From: Bacteroidales bacterium
Lineage (GTDB): Bacteria > Bacteroidota > Bacteroidia > Bacteroidales > Lentimicrobiaceae
DNA: 64,000 nucleotides
NCBI GenBank assembly: GCA_016788045.1
Contig: JAEUTG010000019.1
Coordinates: 1-64,000 of the forward strand
Reading direction: 5' to 3'
The notes below the pieces were generated by a model that searched no databases, was not told the DNA's origin, and saw only the letters and a program-made list of their open reading frames with translations. Both the position numbers and the translations under genes were made by a program. Positions 34,396 through 43,189 of the stretch are shown here, one piece after another. Position 1 is the stretch's first letter, and each line of letters begins with the position of its first letter.

Positions 34396-35898
34396 TTAAA
34401 TGTAAGCAGGGCGCTGTGGATCTTTCCAGCGGTTAATTGTCGCTTTCCCTGACGATTCCTTTGTTTTCAACTGTTCCAGTTTGTGCTGATGCTCAAGATA
34501 CGCAGCAATAAGGGCGATGTCTTCGCAGATACCATCACATTCGTGCGGACTGAACAGGAAGTCTTTGTTTTCTTCAATAAAGTGGGTGTTGTACTTCCCT
34601 GACCTGAATGCAGGGGCTTCCATGATGCGCGCCAGGAAAGGAATGGAGGTTTTTACGCCGGTGATTTTGTATTCGTGCAATGCACGACGCATACGCTCAA
34701 TGGCATCGGCCCTGTTTTTGTCCCAGACGATCAGTTTCGAAATCATGGGATCATAATAAATGGGGATGGTATAACCTTCGTAAACATACCCATCGTGACG
34801 TACACCAAGGCCGAGTGGTTCAGAAATATGACGGATGGTGCCCGGACTGGGCATAAAGTTGCGGTCGGGGTCTTCGGCATAAATCCGGCATTCAATGGCG
34901 TGGCCGCTCTGGCGCAGATCTTCCTGTCTGAACGGCAATTCCTCTCCCTGTGCTATGTTGATCATTTCCTTCACCAGGTCCACCCCAACCACACGTTCGG
35001 TGATGGGATGCTCTACCTGCAGTCGGGTGTTCATTTCAAGGAAGTAGTAGTTGAGGTTATCGTCAGCAATAAACTCAATGGTGCCGGCACCATGATAGTT
35101 GCAGGCTTTGGCCGCTGCAACCGCATGGGCACCCATTTCTGCACGAACCTCCGGGGTGAGCAGGGGTGAAGGGGTTTCTTCCACCACTTTCTGATGGCGA
35201 CGCTGTACCGAACACTCACGTTCGAAAAGATGTACGGCATTGCCGTGTTTATCGGCCAGAATCTGAAATTCGATGTGGTGCGGTGATTCGATATATTTTT
35301 CAATGTAAACCGCATCATCGCCAAATGCAGAAGCTGCTTCAGAGCGGGCCCCACGGAGCGAACTCTCAATTTCACTCTCCTGCTTCACCAGCCGCATCCC
35401 TTTTCCGCCACCTCCGGCCGAAGCTTTGATCATTACCGGTAAGCCGATTTCACGGATCGTTTTCAGGGCTTCTTCGAAATCGGTGATTTTGTCAACCGTG
35501 CCCGGAACAACAGGAACCCCGGCTGCAATCATCGTCTTGCGGGCGGTTATTTTATCACCCATCTGCCGGATGGCGTCGGCGTTGGGGCCGATAAACTCGA
35601 TGCCTTCCTCACGGCATCTTTCCGAAAAGGTTGCATTTTCCGACAGAAAGCCATAACCGGGGTGTATGGCATCGGCTTTCGATAGTTTTGCGACCTGGAT
35701 GATTTTGTCGATGTTAAGATAACTCTCAACAGAAGGCGCCGGGCCAATATGCCAGGCTTCATCAGCGTAGCGCACATGCATGGCCGAACGATCGGCATCT
35801 GAATACACAGCAACGGTAGGAATTCCCATTTCACGACATGAACGCATGATACGAACCGCAATCTCGCCGCGGTTGGCAACCAGAACTTTTTTAATCAT
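34396..35898 (-). CDS. accC: Biotin carboxylase subunit
   Basis: A 500-residue ATP-grasp enzyme that carboxylates biotin from bicarbonate and ATP. N-terminal KVLVANRGEIAVRIMRSCRE, the glycine-rich lid KASAGGGGKGMRLV (about 159-172), RRHQKVVEETPS and FLEMNTRLQVEHPITE (catalytic Glu/Asn/Arg region) are all present. It is somewhat longer than AccC of E. coli (449), in line with acyl-CoA carboxylase alpha subunits lacking fused biotin domain. First gene of the three-gene set. The symbol is by family; a propionyl-CoA carboxylase subunit is equally fitting. Confidence 0.95.
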   Translation of the reverse strand: MIKKVLVANRGEIAVRIMRSCREMGIPTVAVYSDADRSAMHVRYADEAWHIGPAPSVESYLNIDKIIQVAKLSKADAIHPGYGFLSENATFSERCREEGIEFIGPNADAIRQMGDKITARKTMIAAGVPVVPGTVDKITDFEEALKTIREIGLPVMIKASAGGGGKGMRLVKQESEIESSLRGARSEAASAFGDDAVYIEKYIESPHHIEFQILADKHGNAVHLFERECSVQRRHQKVVEETPSPLLTPEVRAEMGAHAVAAAKACNYHGAGTIEFIADDNLNYYFLEMNTRLQVEHPITERVVGVDLVKEMINIAQGEELPFRQEDLRQSGHAIECRIYAEDPDRNFMPSPGTIRHISEPLGLGVRHDGYVYEGYTIPIYYDPMISKLIVWDKNRADAIERMRRALHEYKITGVKTSIPFLARIMEAPAFRSGKYNTHFIEENKDFLFSPHECDGICEDIALIAAYLEHQHKLEQLKTKESSGKATINRWKDPQRPAYI

Positions 35899-36334
35899 AA
35901 AATATGTTTAGTAATCAGCACGGATTTCACCTGAACATTTGGTAAGAGATAACCTTAAACAGACAACTGCCTGTTTTGTTAAAAAATCGTTAACAAAAAT
36001 ATGTAATTTTCTAGATATTTCTATATTGTACAAAGCTATCCACAGCATTTGCCGTTGATTATTGACCAGAAATCAGGCTCAACACAGGAAAATGAAACGG
36101 TGGTTTGTACCGGATAGGTTCAGGTGTAGCCTTCACATAAGAAAGAAACAGGGTTGTGTTTGAAAAAAAACCGTTTTATAAGTTTAGAAATTGAAGCTGT
36201 TGATTTGCAAGAATATCTGACTGACCAGTGATATCAAAGTTCTGGAGTCTTAAGATCGACACTTTGCCATTCAAAGCCCGGTCGTATTTCCAAGTCAGTT
36301 AAAAAAATTACTATTTTTACAAAAAATTTATGAA
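35899..36334. other. AT-rich intergenic region
   Basis: 436 bases with no supported gene. A minus-strand TATTTTTG at 35994-36001 could be the -7 box for the carboxylase genes (about 96 bases before the start). The end toward 36334 is increasingly AT-rich, like the toxin-antitoxin pair that follows. No repeat or structured RNA recognised. Confidence 0.45.
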
Positions 36335-36574
36335 ATGGCCGCAATAGAGTTAATAAAAACCAGACTGATTGACAAAATTCTTGCTACAAAGAATCGGAAA
36401 TTACTAGAAGCAATAGATACAATTTTTTCCTCTGCTTTGAAAGAAGAGGATGAAATACTTAAACTGTCATCTGAGCAAATAGAAATGCTCCTGATGAGTG
36501 AGGAGGATATAAAGAATAACAATCTGATTACTGAGACAGAACTGCAAAAGCTGGATAAAGAATGGCTGGGGTAG
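36335..36574 (+). CDS. Antitoxin-like protein of a type II module
   Basis: A 79-residue acidic protein (IDTIFSSALKEEDEILKLSSEQIEMLLMSEEDI) with no domain I can name; size, helix-rich acidic character and position before a RelE/ParE-type gene mark it as the antitoxin. Its stop overlaps the toxin's start by 13 bases, so the two are translationally coupled. Much more AT-rich than the flanking genes, suggesting transfer. Confidence 0.7.
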   Translation: MAAIELIKTRLIDKILATKNRKLLEAIDTIFSSALKEEDEILKLSSEQIEMLLMSEEDIKNNNLITETELQKLDKEWLG

Positions 36575-36873
36575 TATTATTTTGGACCAAAACAGCATTA
36601 AAACAAAGAAATTCTGTATTTCAATACTGGAACGAAAGAAATCACAGTAATACATATACTAAAAAATTGAATATTAGAATATCGGACAGGCTTGAACAGA
36701 TAAAACTTAATCCGGCAATTGGGAGAAAAACGGATTTTAAAAACACCAGGACAATATCTTTAGGGCACTATAGCATTTTTTACCAAATAATAGAATCTAA
36801 GATTTTTATCACATCGTTTTGGGACAATAGGCAGGATCCAGGAAAATTAATTGACTTTCTGAGGAATAGTTAA
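36562..36873 (+). CDS. RelE/ParE-family toxin
   Basis: A 103-residue basic protein with the RelE/ParE fold pattern: FWTKTALKQRNSVFQYW at the N-terminus, IRISDRLEQIKLNPAIGRKT in the helical hairpin, and the strand pair RTISLGHYSIFYQI followed by IFITSFWDNRQDP, where the F/Y-R-x-P end is typical. RelE members cut mRNA on the ribosome and ParE members poison gyrase; the 'FWDNRQDPGKL' end fits the broader 'RelE/ParE toxin' annotation without settling which. ATG 36562 lies inside the antitoxin gene. Confidence 0.8.
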   Translation: MAGVVLFWTKTALKQRNSVFQYWNERNHSNTYTKKLNIRISDRLEQIKLNPAIGRKTDFKNTRTISLGHYSIFYQIIESKIFITSFWDNRQDPGKLIDFLRNS

Positions 36874-37029
36874 CGCATAAATGCACGCGGGAAGCAGATA
36901 TATGAAATAAACTGAGAAGTCAAAATCATTGTTAATCAGACGAATGTCTGATTAGTCAAATTCATTCGGAAATTAATCCTGATGAGGGTCTTTCGGTCCG
37001 ACAACTACCTTCAATACTGGAAAACATTA

Positions 37030-37057
37030 AAAAAGCCATCCCGTAAGATGGCTTTTT
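37030..37057. terminator. Terminator downstream of tRNA-Arg
   Basis: AAAAAGCCATC (37030-37040) and GATGGCTTTTT (37047-37057), an 11-bp perfect stem with 6-base loop. On the minus strand it ends the tRNA transcript four bases after the tRNA 3' end. Confidence 0.88.
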
Positions 37058-37060
37058 GTG

Positions 37061-37134
37061 TGACCCCGACAGGATTCAAACCTGTGACTTTCAGAACCGG
37101 AATCTGACGTTCTATTCAGCTGAACTACGGGGCC
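37061..37134 (-). tRNA. tRNA-Arg (anticodon CCG)
   Basis: 74 bases folding as a full cloverleaf: acceptor GGCCCCG with CGGGGTC (one G-U) and discriminator A; D arm GTTC/GAAC; anticodon stem TCAGA/TCTGA with loop TTCCGGT, giving anticodon CCG for codon CGG; variable loop AAGTC; T arm ACAGG/CCTGT with loop TTTGAAT. No encoded CCA. Isolated tRNA gene beside an AT-rich toxin-antitoxin pair. Confidence 0.95.
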
Positions 37135-37185
37135 GGGATTATTCGGGCTGCAAATTTACAACATTTGGCTCAACCTGACAAGGTT

Positions 37186-38082
37186 TCAGGCCAAATCATC
37201 CTTTTCATTTTTATGATCGGACAAATTCCACCACGTATCATCAAAAAAATATGCTGAAACAAGGTTAACCGGCGTAAATTCAAAATAGTAATTTACAGGG
37301 GTTATTTTCGCAGGCGCATCTTTCCACAGTTCTGTGCTTGCTTCCTCAGGCTCAAAAATTGCATTAATCCGGCTTTTAAAATCCAGGGGAGAGCGTTTCC
37401 GTGAATCACAGATTACATAAAACGGTTTTCCTGCCTCCCTGCACACGAGGGCGATGGGGTAGGTGCCTACCTTGTTGGTAAACCCATCTGAAAACACATT
37501 GTCTGCTCCCATCACAGCGAAGTCAATTTCATGAATAAATCTTCCTACCGCTGCTTCGTTGATGAAATGTACCTTGCAACCCAGTTCGCTGAGGGCGCTG
37601 GCCTGAAGCTTGCCTTCGTATACAGGGCCTGACATGGTCTGATAAACCGAGGGAAAAATGTTGTGTGTGGCCAGATGCTCAAACAAAACATGAATGCTTG
37701 AGCTGTTGCTGTGCAGAAGAATTTTCTTGTTGCCGAACTTCACCAGCCGCTCCATGCGCTCTGCGGCCTGTCCGATGCTTTCGTTCCAGGTGAGGTTATA
37801 ATTGTGGATGAATTTTTCAATTTTCAGGATGGTCTTCTCAACCGGCCAGTTGTTCTCTGCAGCCTCATCGAGCAGATCGTAGAATTGCTGCATGAAATGA
37901 TGCAACACGGCCAGATCAGGAAAGTGATTGATCACTTTGTCAAGATGCTCTCTCAGGTAATGCTGGTCAATCTCCCTCTTATTGACATAAGTCTGGATAC
38001 TGCGGATAATTTTCTCAAGAATAGCCGCAGAACCTGAGTAATTGTCGGCAATGAGTTCACGTATTTTCTGCTGAAATGACAT
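37186..38082 (-). CDS. eIF-2B/IF-2B family protein (alpha/beta/delta-like)
   Basis: A 298-residue IF-2B family protein: an N-terminal helical domain (1-110) and a Rossmann-like domain with AVMGADNVFSDGFTNKVGTYPIALVCRE and PFYVICDSRK, the family's best motifs (second strand shown in part). In isomerases of this family (methylthioribose-1-phosphate or ribose-1,5-bisphosphate isomerase) a catalytic Cys sits in a 'THCN' type loop; here the aligned segment reads ILLHSNSSS with no Cys. Isomerase activity is therefore doubtful and a ligand-binding or sugar-phosphate role is left open. Standing alone beside fba; no close partner. Confidence 0.85.
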   Translation of the reverse strand: MSFQQKIRELIADNYSGSAAILEKIIRSIQTYVNKREIDQHYLREHLDKVINHFPDLAVLHHFMQQFYDLLDEAAENNWPVEKTILKIEKFIHNYNLTWNESIGQAAERMERLVKFGNKKILLHSNSSSIHVLFEHLATHNIFPSVYQTMSGPVYEGKLQASALSELGCKVHFINEAAVGRFIHEIDFAVMGADNVFSDGFTNKVGTYPIALVCREAGKPFYVICDSRKRSPLDFKSRINAIFEPEEASTELWKDAPAKITPVNYYFEFTPVNLVSAYFFDDTWWNLSDHKNEKDDLA

Positions 38083-38170
38083 GAGGTCAAGTGTAAGATA
38101 ATCAGTAATATATATCGAATCACATTTGTTGATCTGCCATCATTTTCTGACGCATTAAATCAAAAATGTT

Positions 38171-38178
38171 TACCTTTG
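38171..38178 (+). promoter_or_regulatory. Putative fba -7 promoter box
   Basis: TACCTTTG, a perfect TAnnTTTG, 40 bases before the aldolase ATG. The -33 position holds only TTCTG, a weak match. Confidence 0.5.
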
Positions 38179-38218
38179 CGAAGATAAACCATTCAGTTCA
38201 ATTTAATCAAACGATAAG

Positions 38219-39298
38219 ATGTCAGAAAGAATTTTTGAAAAGGTGAAACCCGGTGTAGTTGCCGGCAATGATGTACAGGAAGTATTCCGCATTGCCCGCG
38301 CCAATGGCTTTGCTTTGCCGGCAGTGAATGTAGTGGGTACCGACTCGGTGAATGCCGTAATGCAGGCAGCCAAAGAGGTCAATTCACCGGTGATTATTCA
38401 GTTTTCAAACGGGGGTGCCCATTTCTATGCCGGGAAATTCCTGAGCAACGATGGTGAGCGGGCAGCTATTGCCGGCGCTGTGTCAGGAGCTAAACACATA
38501 CATCAGATGGCTGAAATCTATGGAGTTCCCGTAATTGTGCACACCGACCATGCCGCAAAGAAGCTGCTGCCCTGGATCGATGGTCTGCTCGATGCCGGTG
38601 AAAAACACTTTGCTGAAACAGGTAAACCCCTGTTCAGCTCTCACATGCTTGACCTTTCAGAAGAAAGCCTCGAAGAGAACATTGAAATCTGCAAAAAGTA
38701 CCTCACCCGCATGAGTAATATGGGCATGACCCTCGAAATTGAACTGGGAGTCACCGGGGGTGAAGAAGACGGAGTGGACAATACCGGAGTTGACAGCTCA
38801 AAACTCTACACTCAACCGGAAGATGTAGCCTACGCATATGAAGAGCTGATGAAGGTTTCTGACCGTTTTACCATTGCTGCATCTTTTGGTAATGTTCATG
38901 GCGTTTATAAACCGGGCAATGTAAAACTTCAGCCAATCATCCTTAAAAACTCACAGGATTATATTCAGAAGAAATACAACACAGCTGAAAAACCCGTTAA
39001 TTTCGTTTTCCATGGCGGTTCAGGCTCCAGCCGTGAAGAGATCCGCGAAGCCATTTCCTACGGTGTCATCAAAATGAACATCGATACCGATACGCAATGG
39101 GCCACCTGGGAAGGCATCATGAATTATTACAAGAAATATGAAGGCTACCTCCAGGGCCAGATCGGAAATCCCGAGGGTGAAGACAAACCCAACAAGAAGT
39201 ATTACGATCCCCGCAAATGGCTTAACGAAGCCCAGAAAACCATGATTGCCCGCCTTAAGGTGGCCTTCGAGGACCTGAACAACGTCGACAGGAACTAG
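38219..39298 (+). CDS. fbaA: Class II fructose-bisphosphate aldolase
   Basis: A 359-residue zinc aldolase of glycolysis and gluconeogenesis, class IIA (E. coli FbaA-like length). Zinc and catalytic sites are seen in VPVIVHTDHAAKKLLPWIDG (Asp-His), EIELGVTGGEEDGVDN, and FVFHGGSGSSREEIREAISYGV, with NIDTDTQWATWEGI near the end. ATG 38219 follows a TACCTTTG promoter box. Confidence 0.97.
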   Translation: MSERIFEKVKPGVVAGNDVQEVFRIARANGFALPAVNVVGTDSVNAVMQAAKEVNSPVIIQFSNGGAHFYAGKFLSNDGERAAIAGAVSGAKHIHQMAEIYGVPVIVHTDHAAKKLLPWIDGLLDAGEKHFAETGKPLFSSHMLDLSEESLEENIEICKKYLTRMSNMGMTLEIELGVTGGEEDGVDNTGVDSSKLYTQPEDVAYAYEELMKVSDRFTIAASFGNVHGVYKPGNVKLQPIILKNSQDYIQKKYNTAEKPVNFVFHGGSGSSREEIREAISYGVIKMNIDTDTQWATWEGIMNYYKKYEGYLQGQIGNPEGEDKPNKKYYDPRKWLNEAQKTMIARLKVAFEDLNNVDRN

Positions 39299-39389
39299 TT
39301 TTCCCGGTCAGGAAAAAGTACTGGCTGAACCTGGGCATTCGTTCTTTTTTCAGACGGTACTTCTAACAGACAATCAGATTTAATAAATA

Positions 39390-39423
39390 CAAAGCCCCGG
39401 CTGATTTTTCAACCGGGGCTTTG
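39390..39423. terminator. Terminator after fba
   Basis: CAAAGCCCCGG (39390-39400) and CCGGGGCTTTG (39413-39423), a perfect 11-bp stem with 12-base loop. Confidence 0.88.
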
Positions 39424-39474
39424 TATTATGCAGATTTTGTAATCATCTCAGCTCAATCGTGTACCAACTTTAAG

Positions 39475-39575
39475 CTTTAGACTTTTTACTTTTTACCTGT
39501 CTGCCTGTAGCAGACAGGCAGGCTTTTTACTTTTTACTTTTTACTTTTTACTTTTTACTTTTTACTTTTTACTTG
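39475..39575. repeat. TTTTTAC heptamer array with internal hairpin, copy 1
   Basis: Eight or more CTTTTTA/TTTTTAC heptamers, interrupted by a hairpin with arms CCTGTCTGC (39496-39504) and GCAGACAGG (39510-39518) around CTGTA. The same composite recurs at 51449-51513, with the same heptamer-hairpin-heptamer order. Confidence 0.85.
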
Positions 39576-39579
39576 ATTA

Positions 39580-40431
39580 TCAGTATCCCATCGAAATGAG
39601 AATTTCCTTCGGGTGAATGCTCAGCACCGGAATGGGCGAATGGTGAACCATCTGTTGTGCATAAGGCCCCAGCCAGAGATTAATGGCAGTTTTTTCCTGT
39701 TCTGTCATAATGGAGATCAGGTTGGCATCAATTTTTCTGGCATATTCGATGGTTACCGTACTCAGGTTTTCAGCTTCCAGTTCCACTATCTGGCTTCTTA
39801 CTCCGTTTTCTTTAAGGTACTTGGCAGCCTGTTTGGCATAGATCAGCACCTTATCCCTGATTTCTTCAATTGAGGTGGTATAAATGGCCAGCACATGAAC
39901 TTCGGCATCAAAAGCCGAGGCGAGTTCACTGGTGAACGGAACTTTCTGGCGTGTTTCCATGGTATTGTCCATTGGCATCACGATGCGTTCAAGTTTACGG
40001 CTTATTTCAACCCCTGAACGAATGGTAATGATCGGGCAGGGAGCGGCTGTGACGATGCGGTTGGCGTTGCTACCCATCCACAATTCCTCAAAACCTGATG
40101 AGCCATGGGTTCCGGCTACGATCAGCCAGGCCTCTGATTCACGGGCCTGATTTACCACCTCGCGGTACACCTTTCCCTCCCGGATGATGTAATCTATTCT
40201 GGATTCCGGAAGCTCGCTGCTGTATTTGTTGATCAGTTTGGTAAACTGATGCTCGACTTCTTCAACCAGATCGTCAGAAAGGTCGGATGAAAGAATGGTT
40301 TTGGTGGTGTATGGATTGTTAACCCATAGCATCAGCAGGTCAGATCCTGAGTGTTTGGCAATACTCACGGCATGTTCCAGGGCATTGATGGAACAATCTG
40401 AGAAATCAACGGCCGAGATGATGGTTTTCAT
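39580..40431 (-). CDS. Universal stress protein, tandem Usp domains
   Basis: 283 residues with two Usp domains (about 1-145 and 150-280). The N-terminal domain has the ATP-binding motif GTHGSSGFEELWMGSNANRIV (G-2x-G-9x-G-S/N); the second domain keeps IMTEQEKTAINLWLGPYAQQMV and ends [11 protein letters not shown]. Ordinary role is response to energy or oxidative stress; the ligand is ATP in most such proteins. It is a paralogue of the gene at 41056-41907, with a SPOR gene between them. Confidence 0.93.
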   Translation of the reverse strand: MKTIISAVDFSDCSINALEHAVSIAKHSGSDLLMLWVNNPYTTKTILSSDLSDDLVEEVEHQFTKLINKYSSELPESRIDYIIREGKVYREVVNQARESEAWLIVAGTHGSSGFEELWMGSNANRIVTAAPCPIITIRSGVEISRKLERIVMPMDNTMETRQKVPFTSELASAFDAEVHVLAIYTTSIEEIRDKVLIYAKQAAKYLKENGVRSQIVELEAENLSTVTIEYARKIDANLISIMTEQEKTAINLWLGPYAQQMVHHSPIPVLSIHPKEILISMGY

Positions 40432-40635
40432 GGCTGGTCAGTTTTAACGGTGTACCCGGTGTTTGAATGGCTAATTTAGAAAATTGTATGCAGATTCTGA
40501 AAAAAAATTTCACATGAATGCCGGCTCAACAACCAACATCTGCTAAACAGTTAACCGGGGGTTGACTGTTTCATGGCAATAATTCTTAAAACATTCACAA
40601 TCAATAAAATAGTGTAGTACTGGTGGCCAGGTGAG

Positions 40636-41049
40636 TCAGGGTTGGTCGTTTTCCGGTTGCGGAGAGTTAATTTTATCGGCAGTGGCAAAAGCATTCGGAT
40701 AGTTGTCTTTAATGTTTTTCATCATGCCTTCGGCTTCGAGGCGGGTGCGAAAATCGCCTATCCTAACGCGGTAGTAGGGCTCCTTGAAAGAAAGGTAGGC
40801 ACTGATACCCGGGTAAAGAAGGTTGAAGCGGTTTAATGCATCGGTTGCCCTTTTCTTGGAGTTTGCACCTGAATCGAAAAAAATCTGAACCCTCCATCCT
40901 TCGAGGGTACTCTGGTGGCGGTTAAGAAAGATGTGTTTATCCACCAGCTGGTCAATTCCGGGTTCGGCAATAATTTCAGCATTTCCGTCCTGAGCCTGTG
41001 AAAGGCAGGAAATCAGCAGAAAAAAAGAAAAAAACAGTGCAAATTTCAT
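40636..41049 (-). CDS. SPOR-domain exported protein
   Basis: A 137-residue protein with a signal peptide (about 1-20, FFSFFLLISCLSQAQ, possibly a lipobox LLISC) and a SPOR domain (about 50-122; GWRVQIFFDSGANSKKRATDAL, YYRVRIGDFRTRLEAEGMM). SPOR domains bind denuded glycan strands of peptidoglycan, so it probably works at the septum or envelope. Its start is 6 bases after the stop of the upstream Usp gene, so the two share a transcript. Confidence 0.88.
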   Translation of the reverse strand: MKFALFFSFFLLISCLSQAQDGNAEIIAEPGIDQLVDKHIFLNRHQSTLEGWRVQIFFDSGANSKKRATDALNRFNLLYPGISAYLSFKEPYYRVRIGDFRTRLEAEGMMKNIKDNYPNAFATADKINSPQPENDQP

Positions 41050-41055
41050 TGTAGA

Positions 41056-41907
41056 TTAACGTGTAGAAATGGCATATATTTCCTTTGGCTGAATACTCAG
41101 CACCGGGATGGGTGAATGGTTGACCATCTGCTGGGCAAAAGGACCCAGCAGGATGTTCGAAGCAGTGGTTTCCTGTTCTGTCATGATGGCAATCAGGTCA
41201 GCCTGTACCCTGCCGGCATATTCAATGGAGGCATTGGTGATGTTGTCGGAAAGCATGCTTTCGGTGCTGTAGTTGATGCCGGCTTCCTCCAGAAATTTCT
41301 GAACCTGACGTACATAATTATCTACTTTACGCTGCACAGCCTTGATGTTGGTGGTGTATAGTGACAAAAGATGGATATCTGCCTGGAATGCTTTGGCAAT
41401 CTGTGCGGTAAAGGGTACTTTCTGCCGGGTGTCGAGGGTACTGTCGATGGGAAGTATGATGCTGGTGATGGCTTCAGGCTTGATTTCAAAATCGTGCCGC
41501 ACGGTAATTACCGGACAGGGGGCATAGGAAACAATACGGTAAGCATTACTGCCGATCCAGAATTCTTCATAACCGGTTACTCCGTGTGTTCCGGCTATAA
41601 TCAGACTGGCATCGTTGTACTTGGCCTGATTGGCAATCTCCTGATATACCTTTCCTTTGCGGAGCTTGTAACTCAGCTTCCCGGGCTTTAGTTTTGATTT
41701 GTAGGTTTTAACAATAGCTTCCAGATTTTTGGAGGCTTCTTCACGAAATTCATTTACTTCCTGTGTAAAAGCAAAATCCTGATTCGCGTGGCTGTCAACC
41801 CAAACCATGATAACATTGCTTTTTACGCGGTTGGCGAACTCAATGGCATAATCGAGGGCATGAAGCGATCCCTTCGAAAAATCAATGGCTACTACAATGT
41901 CTTTCAT
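41056..41907 (-). CDS. Universal stress protein, tandem Usp domains, paralogue
   Basis: 283 residues, same length and architecture as the protein at 39580-40431: motif [21 protein letters not shown] in the first domain and [22 protein letters not shown] in the second. The two are clear duplicates and may form heterodimers. Probably heads the transcript usp-SPOR. No nearby regulator. Confidence 0.93.
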   Translation of the reverse strand: MKDIVVAIDFSKGSLHALDYAIEFANRVKSNVIMVWVDSHANQDFAFTQEVNEFREEASKNLEAIVKTYKSKLKPGKLSYKLRKGKVYQEIANQAKYNDASLIIAGTHGVTGYEEFWIGSNAYRIVSYAPCPVITVRHDFEIKPEAITSIILPIDSTLDTRQKVPFTAQIAKAFQADIHLLSLYTTNIKAVQRKVDNYVRQVQKFLEEAGINYSTESMLSDNITNASIEYAGRVQADLIAIMTEQETTASNILLGPFAQQMVNHSPIPVLSIQPKEIYAISTR

Positions 41908-42090
41908 GGCGATGGCTTTTTGGGTTTCAGATTGCTAATTTATTAAATTATTCGGATTATTGTCCAGACCCGGTGACAGAACTGAAAAATTTGACCGGTT
42001 TATTGTTGAATGAAGCCCGAAACATGGACGGAGGACATGGGGTGAGTGCTTTTAAGCCGTTCAGATTCTCAGGCCATTGGGTCTTTTTCA

Positions 42091-42098
42091 TACCTTTG
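42091..42098 (+). promoter_or_regulatory. Putative ruvB -7 box that fixes the start
   Basis: TACCTTTG lies inside the longer reading frame (open from 41973), with transcription expected near 42104, 13 bases before ATG 42117. This supports the later start. Confidence 0.5.
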
Positions 42099-42116
42099 CT
42101 TTTCAATTGGAAAAGC

Positions 42117-43139
42117 ATGAACAGCAATCTTGATGCAAGCAGCGAACACTTAAGTCAGGCAGAAAAGGAAATTGAAAAGGTGCTCAGACCTTCAGATTTT
42201 ACTGATTTTTCGGGGCAGCCTGGGGTGGTTGACAACCTGAAGGTGTTTGTACAGGCTGCAAAACTCAGGGGTGAATCGCTTGATCATGTGTTGCTTCATG
42301 GCCCTCCGGGTCTTGGCAAAACCACACTTTCGCACATCATCGCCAACGAGCTGGGGGTAAACATACGGATAACCTCCGGACCGGTGCTTGACAAGCCCGG
42401 CGACCTTGCCGGATTGCTTACCAATCTGGAGCCCAACGATGTTTTGTTCATCGACGAGATACACCGCCTCAGCCCGGTGGTGGAAGAATACCTCTACTCG
42501 GCCATGGAGGATTACCGCATTGATATCATGATTGAAACCGGTCCGAACGCCCGCAGTGTGCAGATTTCGCTGAATCCCTTTACCCTGGTGGGGGCCACCA
42601 CGCGTTCGGGCCTGCTCACTGCCCCGCTCCGGTCGCGGTTTGGTATCAATGCCAGGCTTGCCTATTACGATGCGGAAACCCTGGAGCGCATCCTGCGCCG
42701 GTCGGCCGGGATTCTGAGGGTTGAAATCAGCAACGATGCCGCTGCGGAACTGGCCCGTCGCAGCCGTGGTACCCCCAGGATTGCCAATCTGCTGCTCCGC
42801 CGGGTTCGTGATTTTGCCCAGATCAAAGGCAACGGACGCATCGATCTGGCCATCTCCCAGTATGCACTCAACGCGCTGAATGTTGATAAGAACGGTCTTG
42901 ATGAGATGGACAACCGCATCCTTACCACCATCATTGATAAGTTCAGGGGCGGGCCGGTTGGCCTTACAACCATAGCCACTGCGGTGGGTGAAGATCCGGG
43001 GACAATCGAAGAAGTGTATGAACCCTTCCTGATCATGGAAGGATACCTGATGCGCACACCCAGAGGCCGGGAAGTGACACAACTGGCCTATGATCACCTG
43101 GGGAAGCTTAAATCCGGCAGCCAGTCATCGCTTTTCTGA
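42117..43139 (+). CDS. ruvB: Holliday junction branch-migration ATPase RuvB
   Basis: From ATG 42117 ([14 protein letters not shown]) the product is 340 residues, the usual RuvB length; the frame open to 41973 adds residues unlike RuvB. It has Walker A GPPGLGKT (62-69), Walker [12 protein letters not shown], sensor 1 [20 protein letters not shown] and the winged-helix C-terminus [18 protein letters not shown]. With RuvA and RuvC it drives branch migration and resolution. ruvA and ruvC are not in the window. Confidence 0.97.
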   Translation: MNSNLDASSEHLSQAEKEIEKVLRPSDFTDFSGQPGVVDNLKVFVQAAKLRGESLDHVLLHGPPGLGKTTLSHIIANELGVNIRITSGPVLDKPGDLAGLLTNLEPNDVLFIDEIHRLSPVVEEYLYSAMEDYRIDIMIETGPNARSVQISLNPFTLVGATTRSGLLTAPLRSRFGINARLAYYDAETLERILRRSAGILRVEISNDAAAELARRSRGTPRIANLLLRRVRDFAQIKGNGRIDLAISQYALNALNVDKNGLDEMDNRILTTIIDKFRGGPVGLTTIATAVGEDPGTIEEVYEPFLIMEGYLMRTPRGREVTQLAYDHLGKLKSGSQSSLF

Positions 43140-43189
43140 ATCCGGAAACTCCGGCAATCAGCTGTTACTAGCCATAAAATGGTCAGGCA

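Noticed and set aside
39475..39575. CRISPR array made of TTTTTAC units
   Set aside because: Units are 7 bases with no spacers, so this is simple sequence around a hairpin. No cas genes in the window.
41973..42116. Extended N-terminus of RuvB from 41973
   Set aside because: The added 48 residues do not resemble RuvB, and a TACCTTTG box inside them supports the ATG at 42117.
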